A stretch of 11,547 bases of DNA from Hepatocystis sp. ex Piliocolobus tephrosceles (GCA_902459845.2 CABPSV020000340.1:1-11547), one strand, 5' to 3'. Shown: positions 1-7,826, counted from the stretch's first letter. The notes: generated by a model from the sequence alone, not told the origin. A program made the numbers and translations.

Positions 1-175
1 CTGTTAATATATTTTTTTTTTTTTTTTTAATTTTGAAAAAATTTCAAATTATTTTCAATGTAAAAATTTATCTTTGATTATTAAAATTTAACAAGAAAAC
101 AACATTTAGGTAAATATAAATAATTAAAAAAAAAATAAATAACTATATAAGTAAATATATATGTATATATTTATA

Positions 176-279
176 GATATGTATGTACGTATGTATGTAT
201 ACATGTATGTATATATTTATAGATATGTATGTATGTACGTATGTATGTATGTATGTATGCATGTATGTATGTATGTATT
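176..279. repeat. (TATG)n microsatellite with an internal duplication
   Basis: GTAT/TATG tetranucleotides run through this stretch with occasional TACG or TGCA variants. A block of TATATATTTATAGATATG followed by TATG units occurs twice, beginning near 164 and near 210. The array therefore seems to have grown by segmental duplication as well as by slippage. No function is implied. Confidence 0.85.
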
Positions 280-442
280 GTGATGATCACATTTTACACT
301 GTTATTGCAATGTAAAAGGGGCTTAACATATTATCATAACCGTAATGCTACTATTAATTTCATTTGGGCGTATATGTTTATGTAAATAATAAAAAAAAAA
401 AAAGAAAACTAAAAGTGAAAATAAGAGTGGACATAAGAGTTG

Positions 443-450
<8 letters not shown>

Positions 451-501
<51 letters not shown>
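451..501. repeat. A homopolymer of about 51 nt
   Basis: This is an uninterrupted adenine run about 370 bp upstream of the BDP1 start. In Plasmodium such poly(dA:dT) tracts are common in intergenic DNA and tend to exclude nucleosomes. The exact length is uncertain in any assembly because of sequencing slippage. Confidence 0.9.
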
Positions 502-502
<1 letters not shown>

Positions 503-661
503 ACATTGACCAATACAACAACGACGTGTATAAGGACACAACTTAATCGATCCTTCTGCATGCGTATATGTCGAAAAATCGATCATGTAAAAAAATTGAA
601 CAAGTTTTCAGAACTAAGGGAATGTAAACAAAGTAGTAAAAATATACATATAATATATAAC

Positions 662-694
662 TAGTATAGTTTATTTATTACTATAACTATACTA
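662..694. other. Perfect 10-bp inverted repeat with a 13-nt loop
   Basis: TAGTATAGTT at 662-671 is exactly complementary to AACTATACTA at 685-694, with 13 nt between them. It could form a hairpin in the BDP1 leader if that region is transcribed, or it could act as a paired DNA site. It is followed at once by an A run. AT-rich DNA produces such repeats by chance, so its role is unproven. Confidence 0.5.
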
Positions 695-869
695 AAAAAA
701 AAAAAAAGATATAAAAAGTGGAACAATTTCCTTCTCCTTTATTGTTTTTTTTTTTTTTTTTTTTTTTTCATCATTTCATCATTTTATCATTTTATCAAAT
801 TATTATTTTATCAAATTATTATTTTATTAAACCGTCGCTTTATTTTTAACAATTGCAAAAACAGCAAAA

Positions 870-2375
870 ATGATGTACGACGATTTTAACACGTTACCTT
901 TAATAAAAGTAATAAGAGAGTATACGATTGAAAACGTAGAAAAATTTTTAGAAGAGAATTATAATGAATATAAAATAAATGAAAATGGTGAATATAATAA
1001 AAAAATTGAGTTACTAGATAAACAGACCTTGTCAACCCCTTTATTTTATGTAACAGCTAAAAGAAGTGATGAAGAGTCAGTGCAAATATGTAAATTATTA
1101 ATTGAAAAATATGCATTATGTAATCCTATGACGAAAGATTTAATGAAACAAACATGTTTATTTTATGCTGCAAGAGAAGGACATATAAACTTATGTAATT
1201 ATTTGATAGAGCATGGATGTAACACAAATGATGCAGACAATTTTGGACAAACATGTCTTTTCTATGCATCAAGAGAAGGTAAAACAGAATGTGTTGAAAA
1301 TTTAATTAAAAAAGGTGCTAATCCAAATTTATTAGACTTAAATAAACAAACATGTTTATTTTATGCATGTAGAGATGGAAGATATGATACTGTTAAATGT
1401 TTATTAGAAAATGGTGTGAACCCTTCTATAAAAGATGTACAAAGAAGAACTGCATTAACTTTTGCCAAAGGAAATGGTCATAATAATATTATTAATTTGT
1501 TAAAAAATTATGGTACTTCAACTAAATTAACTACTGACCCAACCTCTACCCAATTGAAGAAGAATATTCCAGGGTACACAGGTCAAGTTATGAAGCATGA
1601 AACAAATAGTACCATAAGTTCATCAATTTATTCTAGCATTGATAATCAAATGCGAAAAAAATATAAACTACAATATCAACCACTTGAAAAAGAAGACTCC
1701 CAATTATGGCTAGATGCTCCTTTAATAAAAATAAAAGAATTTGAACGTAAGTTTCCAGATTTAGCTTTATGGCCTAAAAATAATACATTATTGGTTAGTT
1801 CGGAATTAAACAATTTTATGGATGGATTTAATAAACAATGGTATGTAATAGCAAATCAAATCATGCAAAGTTTGAGTAGATATGAAGGTGGTCATATATT
1901 TGAAAGATTAGTAGATGCAAAAAAACAAAACTGTCCTGACTATTATGATGTTATTAAAAATCCAATATCATTTAGTTGTATAAAAAATAAATTAAAGAAA
2001 AAACAATACAAATCACCTGTTGATTTTATTAAAGATGTTCAGCTAGTTTTTGATAATTGTAGTTTATATAATTCAACAGGTTCATTAGTTGCAATCACTG
2101 GAAAAAATATTGAGACTTATTTTAACAATCAGTTACTTGTTACTGGGTTTAATCAATTTATTGAAAAGGAAAAAATGATTAACGACCATTTGAAACAAGT
2201 AGACGAAGAAAACGTCAAATGGGAGGAACAGCAAAAACAACACGAAATTGGGCAAAACGGACATGTAAAAAATGAACATGTGGAAAATGGACATGAAAAA
2301 AATGATGAAGAACATACTGAGCAGGAAAAAAAAGATGGGACACAGAATGAGCAGGAAATAAAGGATGAGGAATAG
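870..2375 (+). CDS. BDP1: Bromodomain protein 1 (ankyrin repeats plus bromodomain)
   Basis: This is a single-exon gene of 501 residues. The N-terminal half has about four to five ankyrin repeats (about 55-215). Three central repeats begin with near-identical QTCLFYA-[ASC]-R-[ED]-G motifs at 94, 127 and 160, exactly 33 residues apart. A Ser/Thr-rich linker (about 216-275) leads to a bromodomain (about 323-430) with PDYYDVIKNP in the ZA region (356-365) and the conserved acetyl-lysine-binding Asn, N401, in SLYNSTG. The tail (about 440-501) is acidic, low-complexity and rich in E, N, K and H. The architecture matches apicomplexan BDP1, a nuclear reader of acetylated histones that in P. falciparum is reported to sit on promoters of invasion genes with BDP2. 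Two adjacent ATGs follow an A-rich context; the first, at 870, was chosen. GC-rich, coding-like sequence continues past the stop (see findings). The identification is firm; the function comes from the family. Confidence 0.95.
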   Translation: MMYDDFNTLPLIKVIREYTIENVEKFLEENYNEYKINENGEYNKKIELLDKQTLSTPLFYVTAKRSDEESVQICKLLIEKYALCNPMTKDLMKQTCLFYAAREGHINLCNYLIEHGCNTNDADNFGQTCLFYASREGKTECVENLIKKGANPNLLDLNKQTCLFYACRDGRYDTVKCLLENGVNPSIKDVQRRTALTFAKGNGHNNIINLLKNYGTSTKLTTDPTSTQLKKNIPGYTGQVMKHETNSTISSSIYSSIDNQMRKKYKLQYQPLEKEDSQLWLDAPLIKIKEFERKFPDLALWPKNNTLLVSSELNNFMDGFNKQWYVIANQIMQSLSRYEGGHIFERLVDAKKQNCPDYYDVIKNPISFSCIKNKLKKKQYKSPVDFIKDVQLVFDNCSLYNSTGSLVAITGKNIETYFNNQLLVTGFNQFIEKEKMINDHLKQVDEENVKWEEQQKQHEIGQNGHVKNEHVENGHEKNDEEHTEQEKKDGTQNEQEIKDEE

Positions 2376-2430
2376 AACGATATGGCAGAATAAAACAGCG
2401 TGGAGCAACAGAGCGACGCGACGCAACAAC
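2376..2430 (+). pseudogene. Possible relic of an extended BDP1 C-terminal tail
   Basis: After the BDP1 TAG (2373-2375) the same frame reads NDMAE, a second stop TAA (2391-2393), then NSVEQQSDATQQQKERK. The 37 bases 2394-2430 are about 59% G+C by my count, far above any other non-genic stretch here. The Q/E/K-rich translation resembles the tail that precedes it. The simplest reading is former coding sequence lost behind two stop codons. A sequencing error or chance composition is possible. Confidence 0.4.
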
Positions 2431-2457
2431 AAAAAGAAAGAAAAGCAAATATATATA

Positions 2458-2540
2458 ACTTATACATACATTACTTATACATACATTACTTATACATACA
2501 TTACTTATACATACATTACTTATACATACATTACTTATAT
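2458..2540. repeat. 15-bp tandem array, five copies plus a partial
   Basis: The unit ACTTATACATACATT is repeated exactly at 2458, 2473, 2488, 2503 and 2518, then a partial copy runs into an (AT)n tract ending near 2563. The copies are identical, which suggests recent expansion. It lies 83 bp after the BDP1 stop, so it is probably in the 3' UTR. A 15-bp unit preserves frame, which explains the spurious open frames across it. Confidence 0.9.
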
Positions 2541-3152
2541 ATATATATATATATATATATATAGGATAAATTAAAAGTGTATATATATATATGTACATAC
2601 ATGTATAAAATATTGCATGATGATTTTTTAAAAAAATATTATAAATTTTTATGTCAAAAACTTTAAAAAAAAAAAAAAAAATGTTTTTCAGATTATGCAT
2701 ATTTATACAAATATACATACATACATACATATATATATATACACACGCTGCCTCGTTTACAGCATGATCTATAATTTTTTAAAAATTGTTTTAAATTATA
2801 AAATTTGTTTTAAAAGAATTGATTTCTAATAAAATTCAATTTTTTAGTACCCATCCAATATATATTTGTATATATATATATATATGTATATGCATACGTA
2901 GTACCTTAAGTAAATAACTGCTATTTTTTTTTTTTTTTTTTTATATTTTACCTGACTCATAAGATTGTGTTATAAACTTATCACAAATATATACACTGTT
3001 TTAACCGACATACTTGCTTTTTTATAAAAATATAACGTAAAACTGGTTTAGCGCTAATTTTTAATTTTAAGGTTTTTTAATATTAAAAACTTTATATATA
3101 TATATATATATATATTTATATGTTTGGGATATATGTATGTTTTTATATTTGC

Positions 3153-3261
3153 TAGCTAGCTGTGTGTTTTTTTTTTTTTTTTTTCTTTGTGTAACGTTAT
3201 GCGTTCATTAAGCCATGAAAGTTAGCTAACATAACTTCATCTTATAACAGTATGTTAGCTA
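3153..3261. promoter_or_regulatory. Cluster of TAGCTA sites, candidate AP2-O elements
   Basis: TAGCTA occurs at 3153-3158, 3223-3228 (inside the 10-bp palindrome GTTAGCTAAC, 3221-3230) and 3256-3261. An overlapping TAGCTG lies at 3157-3162. The ookinete regulator AP2-O binds [TC][AG]GC[TC][AG] in P. berghei, and TAGCTA fits that consensus. The cluster is about 615-720 bp upstream of the plasmepsin VII start, a gene reported to be expressed in ookinetes. The link to AP2-O is inferred. Confidence 0.5.
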
Positions 3262-3447
3262 GATTAATAGCTTAAAAAAATTAAATAAACCGGAAGAATC
3301 TTTTTGAAAACTATCTACTTATTTAATATCTCGTTTTTATATGTTTACTTTTGCATTATTGCACTTCTTCACTTTTTTTTCTTTTTAAGCTTAATTTAGT
3401 ATATGCAACGCATGTACCATTTTACATGAGCAGTAAGGTGATATATA

Positions 3448-3448
<1 letters not shown>

Positions 3449-3496
<48 letters not shown>
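3449..3496. repeat. A homopolymer of about 48 nt
   Basis: This is an uninterrupted adenine run in the plasmepsin VII upstream region, about 380 bp before the start codon. Its distance from the start is similar to that of the A run upstream of BDP1. Confidence 0.9.
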
Positions 3497-3498
<2 letters not shown>

Positions 3499-3741
3499 GA
3501 CATAAGCGACAAGTGTATAGACATCAAAATATATTTAAAATATTTAAAATATTTAAAGCAAATAAGAATTAAAAGGTAAAAAAATAGAGGGAATTGTAAG
3601 GAGATGTTAAAATTGTATTATATATATATATATATATAGATATATATGTGTACAATATTTATGAACCAATTTTGTGTTGTCTTGTTGTTGTCCAATGCTT
3701 CTCTGTTCTAAAGTTGTTTTTTTTATATTAATTTAATTTTT

Positions 3742-3829
3742 TGTCATTTTTCTTTTAATCACATTATTTGTGACATTTTTCTTTTAAACACTTTATCTGT
3801 GACACTTAATTTTTTAACATTTTATTTTT
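3742..3829. repeat. Degenerate 28-31 bp repeats just upstream of plasmepsin VII
   Basis: Three imperfect copies begin near 3742 (TGTCATTTTTCTTTTAA), 3770 (GTGACATTTTTCTTTTAA) and 3799 (GTGACACTTAATTTTTTAA). Each continues with a CAyw-TTATnTk-like end. A fainter fourth copy may begin near 3829. They lie within about 135 bp of the start codon, so they are probably in the 5' UTR or core promoter. Confidence 0.6.
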
Positions 3830-3875
3830 GAGCATTTTGTTGTATATTTTTTATAATTTTAATATACATTTTACT

Positions 3876-5066
3876 ATGACGTTCAATAAATTTGTTTACG
3901 TTAGTTTATTCTTGTTTTTGCAAGTATTTTTATCTAATTATATATTATATGATTTTTTAAACAACATTTTAAGTAAAACTAATTATATAACATCATGGAG
4001 GAATATAAAAAGTATAAACAGTAATTACTTAAAAGAATTAGAACAATTCGAAAATAATAATATTTTTAAAGAAGATGTTTTTAAACACTATTTTTTTTTA
4101 CAAACGAATGAAAATAATAATGTGATATTAGTAAAATTATATAAACAAGATATACCTTCAAAAAAAATATCAACGTATTATGGACAAATATCAGTAGGAG
4201 AAAAGTTAGAAAATAAATTTAAAGTTTTATTTGATACTGGTTCTACTGAATTCTGGATACCTTTTGAAAAATGTAAAGGACCCAAGTTTAATAGTACACA
4301 TAACAAATATAAACGTACTAACTCTTTTAAATATAATTATGACAGTAAAGGATTACCCAGCGTGTTGGAAGTAGATTACTTGAGTGGAAAAATAAAAGGA
4401 TTTGACGGTACACACAAACATACACATATACATATATATTTATGTACCTGTTTTGGGCATTTATATTCGTCACGGTTTTTATGTTTTATTATATGTTGTC
4501 ATAATTTTTTTATATTTCTTTTATGTATGTTAATGATATAGTTTGCCATAATTAAAAAAAAAAAAAAAACAGACCATTTAGCTGTACATATAAGTATAAC
4601 AAAAAAAAAATTAGCATTAATTTTATTATCACATGTAAGTATATTTACATATATTATGTTAAAATTTTCGACTTATTTAACATGTTTTTTACATTTTGTT
4701 AAAAAAATAAGGTTATGACACAGTAAACTTGGGTATGGATCTAGCTATTCCCGATACAAATATAGCTTTTGCGGTATTATTAATAAAATGTCGTTACTGT
4801 TGTTTGTTTATGCCATTTTTGTAGTTAATTTTTAGCAACTTATAAAAAAAATCACATATAAATATACATGTACATAATGTAATTTAATGTGTATTTTTTT
4901 TTTTTTTAACAGACATATATAGATATACCTGTCTTGGAGGATTTTAAATGGGTGACATGAATATACAAATTATTTATATGTTGTGTCATTTTTGTGCATA
5001 TTTCTTTATGTTATATTATATTATCGTATTTACTTGTTTTTTTAATACAGTACTACATCATGACTT

Positions 5067-5109
<43 letters not shown>

Positions 5110-5901
5110 TTTTGATTAGGATGGCATAGTAGGTTTAGGATTCGAAAATGAAGACTCGAAGAAGCGCGGAATTAAACCTTTGTATGTTTAAGCTTAACCT
5201 TAACTTTTTTTTTCTTTTTTTTTTTTTTTTACCTTATCATAGCTTTACAATATTATAAACTAAATTAAAAAAATAAAATTTGTATATATACATATACATA
5301 TATATAACTATTTTTCTTATTATGGTCAGCTTCGATCACATAAAAGATAGCAACATATTAACTAATAAAAATTACAAGAATATGTTTGGATATTATTTGA
5401 CAGATACTGGTAACGATGGAAATTTTGATTATGGTGTAAAAAAATAAGTAATATAGTAGTTTTTATTTTACTTATTTTTTTTAATCTATATTATTACATA
5501 ACATTCTTTTTTTTTTTAGATTTATGTATATGATTGTGTCACGCTTTATGTTTTACCATTATTTTTTTTTTTAATTTATAGGTGGATTTATTACAATTGG
5601 AGGAATAGATAACCGCTTAAAAAGAACACCGGATGATGAAATATAGTAAGAGCCATATATATATATATATATATACACCTATGATCTTTCCTTGGTTTTA
5701 TTAAACATTTTTTTATTTTTTCACCTTCTCTCCATATATATACATATATATATACATTTATATGTGAATATATATATTTTTTTGTTTTATTAGTTGGACT
5801 CCTGTATCAAATGAAATGGGCTATTGGACAAGTAAAAAAAAAAAAACCGAATAAAACAAAAAAAAAGGCATGAATAAAAAACTTAATAACATATATATGC
5901 C

Positions 5902-5936
<35 letters not shown>

Positions 5937-6074
5937 TACTTAAGTTTTATTATATATACCAGTATATATGTGTATGTGTATGAAACGCTGTGTATAAACT
6001 CGCACAGTTAAGTATGAACAATTGTCATTCCGCTTTGTTTCATATTTTTTTTCGGACTTGTATTAACAAAAAAA

Positions 6075-6107
<33 letters not shown>

Positions 6108-6679
6108 GTATATTTTTAGTCGATATCCTCGGGATAAGAAAAGAAAAAATACAAAACATAAATGAAGAAAGTAAAGAAAAAGAGTTAATTGTAAAATATG
6201 AAGGTTTTCATGATGGGAGTAAAAAATCTATTATCGATTCAGGTTCCTTTTTAATATATGCTCCAAAAAAAACTATGGATAATTATTTAAACGATTTAGT
6301 AATAAATTCATGTGATGATAAATATAAATTACCACATATAATATTCCAAATAAGGGCAAAGGAATTAAACAATATAAAAGGTCTTGCTGTTATTGAATTA
6401 GTATTATCACCTGATGATTATGTAATTGAATATGTTGATAAAATAACTTATACAAAAAATTGTATAATAGGTATTCAAGCCGATGAACAAACAACCGTTG
6501 ATCAAACAAATAGGTGGACATTAGGACAAATCTTTTTAAAATCATATTATACTATTTTTGATAGAGATAATTTATTAGTTGGTTTTGTTAGAAGCAACAA
6601 AAAAACATTAATCCATAACACATACATGAATAAATCATTTATCGGGTTAAGAGCTAGAAGAAACAAAAAAAGGTCATAA
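3876..6679 (+). CDS. PMVII: Plasmepsin VII, aspartic protease (eight exons)
   Basis: Exons by eye: 3876-4407, 4712-4773, 4913-4951, 5120-5181, 5330-5433, 5582-5645, 5794-5831 and 6120-6679. All junctions are GT-AG and the frame is preserved, giving 486 residues. Residues about 6-29 are hydrophobic (signal peptide or anchor), followed by a prosegment. The pepsin fold is clear: first catalytic motif DTGST (D120), flap Tyr Y168 in YLSGKIKGFDGYDTV, DGIVGLGF (212-219), GGFITIGGIDNR (267-278), second catalytic motif DSGS (D340), and YYTIFDRDNLLVGF near the end. A basic tail (RARRNKKRS) closes the protein. Synteny with BDP1 and the E2 points to plasmepsin VII, which is reported in mosquito stages (zygote/ookinete) and cuts peptide bonds by acid-base catalysis. 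The ATG at 3876 was chosen because it directly starts the signal sequence. Protease identity is firm; the subtype is strong. Confidence 0.92.
4408..6119 (+). other. The seven introns of plasmepsin VII
   Basis: Introns: 4408-4711, 4774-4912, 4952-5119, 5182-5329, 5434-5581, 5646-5793 and 5832-6119, about 139-304 nt each. All begin GT and end AG, in phases 1, 0, 0, 2, 1, 2 and 1. Intron 3 holds (AT)n (about 5070-5105), and intron 7 holds T31 (5903-5933) and A25 (6068-6092). The donor of intron 5 (GTGTAA) is the least certain. It is supported because it alone gives DYGGFITIGG, matching the conserved beta-strand of the family. Confidence 0.85.
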
Positions 6680-6774
6680 AAAAAAAAAAAAAGAATAAAC
6701 AATTTTTTTTTACATATATGTTTATGCAGCTCGCTTATACAAACATACATACATACACTTTGTAAATAATTAAA

Positions 6775-6778
<4 letters not shown>

Positions 6779-6827
<49 letters not shown>

Positions 6828-6876
6828 TCACTGATGTCTAAAGTTTTAAGTAACATTTTTTTTTTTTTTTTTTTTT
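6779..6876. other. A43 and T21 homopolymer pair
   Basis: An A run (6779-6821) is followed 34 nt later by a T run (6856-6876). In a transcript of either strand these can pair into a stem of up to 21 A-U pairs. The location, about 100-200 nt past the plasmepsin VII stop, would suit a 3'-end structure. Such pairs are frequent in this composition, so this is suggestive only. Confidence 0.4.
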
Positions 6877-6885
6877 ACTTTAATC

Positions 6886-6957
6886 ATTTGTTTGACTGTT
6901 TGCTTGACTATTTGCTTGACTATTTGCTTGACTATTTGCTTGACTATTTGCTTGTCT
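6886..6957. repeat. 12-bp tandem array, six copies
   Basis: The unit ATTTGCTTGACT starts at 6886, 6898, 6910, 6922, 6934 and 6946. The three middle copies are exact, and the outer ones carry single changes (TTTGACT, a leading G, TTGTCT). It is flanked on both sides by long T runs. It is non-coding and lies in the shared 3' region of two convergent genes. Confidence 0.9.
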
Positions 6958-7299
6958 ATTTTTTTTTTTTTTTTTTTTTTTTACTTGATTTGTTTATTTC
7001 TTATTTTATATAATTTTAAAAAGAATTATAAAACGACTATATAATTGTTTATGTTTTAAAAAACAAATATGTAAGAATATGTAAAGCTGTAACATCTCTA
7101 CTGTTTATAAAAACACTTGAAAAAAAAAAAAATTCAAGATCCTAATTAAGCAAAAATAGTACATGTTGGTGCGTATGTATATATATATATATAGAATTCT
7201 TAAGAACTTTATAGTTGGAGAAAAAATAAAGTATAAAATAGAAAATGGGAAATTTTAAATCGAATACTTATTTAATTGATAAATAAATATAATTTTAAT

Positions 7300-7334
<35 letters not shown>

Positions 7335-7665
7335 GTTATTTTTGTTTTTTGAAAGAAAACTAAAAAGTAAAGTTTAAAGAAAAGAAAAAAAAGATATAAA
7401 AAAAAAAAAAAAAGGTTAAATCAAACCTAAGTTTATAATATATTTAAATAAAATGTACATAGGCATATGTAACTAAATGAGGTGGAGGTAATAGGAAATA
7501 AAATAAACTATACGTGCATAAATATACATAAATGTATATATATATGCATGCGGGTATATGTATGTACATAAATCAATCTGGAGAGTAAGTTCTTTTTTTT
7601 TTTTTTTAATATCTTTCAGTCATTTTTTTCTATTTTTTCTATTTTACAAATAAAAAATATACACA

Positions 7666-7710
<45 letters not shown>

Positions 7711-7792
7711 AAAAATGAAAGAAAGAAAAAAAAAGGGTTAAAAGAAAAAAAAAAGAAAAAGGAAAAGAATGAACAAATAAAGAGGCCAATAC

Positions 7793-7795
<3 letters not shown>

Positions 7796-7823
<28 letters not shown>
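7796..7823 (-). promoter_or_regulatory. Poly(U) of about 28 nt right after the E2 stop codon
   Basis: On the E2 sense strand, four bases (GAGG) separate the TAA at 7830-7828 from an unbroken run of about 28 T. It would be the first element of the E2 3' UTR. U tracts can bind RNA-binding proteins or act near polyadenylation sites. No function is shown here. Confidence 0.5.

Positions 7824-7826
<3 letters not shown>

Larger units (their letters stand above)
1..869. other. Gene-poor region upstream of BDP1
   Basis: No conserved open reading frame is visible. The apparent small frames here are poly-Lys or poly-Phe read from homopolymers. The stretch holds a TATG microsatellite (about 176-279), an A run of about 51 nt (451-501), a perfect inverted repeat (662-671 with 685-694), a T run of about 24 nt (745-768) and a short CATTT/ATTATTTT-type repeat (769-828). 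The last few hundred bases probably contain the BDP1 promoter and 5' UTR, but no transcription start can be read from the sequence. A TGCATGC element at 557-563 resembles the core bound by some Plasmodium ApiAP2 factors. One copy alone is weak evidence. Confidence 0.7.
2376..3875. other. Spacer: BDP1 3' region and plasmepsin VII promoter
   Basis: No gene is visible. From left to right it holds a GC-rich coding-like remnant (2376-2430), a 15-bp tandem array running into (AT)n (2458-2563), assorted AT and T tracts, a palindrome TTAGCGCTAA (3048-3057), a cluster of TAGCTA sites (3153-3261), an A run of about 48 nt (3449-3496), three ATTTAAAAT-like units (about 3529-3556), and degenerate 28-31 bp repeats ending about 45 bp before the plasmepsin VII ATG. 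BDP1 and plasmepsin VII share strand, so this spacer must contain the end of one transcript and the start of the next. Confidence 0.8.

Noticed and set aside
323..664. Small frames around the A run near 450-500
   Set aside because: They consist mostly of poly-Lys or poly-Phe read from a homopolymer.
2215..2730. Long minus-strand and plus-strand open frames over the BDP1 3' end
   Set aside because: They come from the opposite strand of the low-complexity tail and from frame-preserving 15-bp and AT repeats. They show no protein-like composition.
3828..3875. An upstream extension of plasmepsin VII starting at a TTG codon
   Set aside because: Plasmodium uses ATG, and the ATG at 3876 directly precedes the hydrophobic signal. 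The extension overlaps the degenerate upstream repeats.
4570..4581. A possible tiny exon after CAG inside plasmepsin intron 1
   Set aside because: Its 11-nt length breaks the frame with the next exon, whereas direct joining gives the conserved GFDGYDTVNLG sequence.
5434..5452. Alternative donors for plasmepsin intron 5 (GTAAAA at 5436 or GTAATA after the TAA)
   Set aside because: The first changes the frame and loses the GGFITIGG strand. The second would include an in-frame stop.
5990..6119. A start codon upstream of plasmepsin exon 8 that would make a separate gene
   Set aside because: The leading part is intron with an A run read as poly-Lys, and exon 8 joins exon 7 in frame across a good acceptor.
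6779..6821. Processed pseudogene or retrotransposon tail marked by a long A run
   Set aside because: No gene-like sequence precedes it beyond plasmepsin itself, and no target-site duplication is seen. Long A runs are everywhere in this window.
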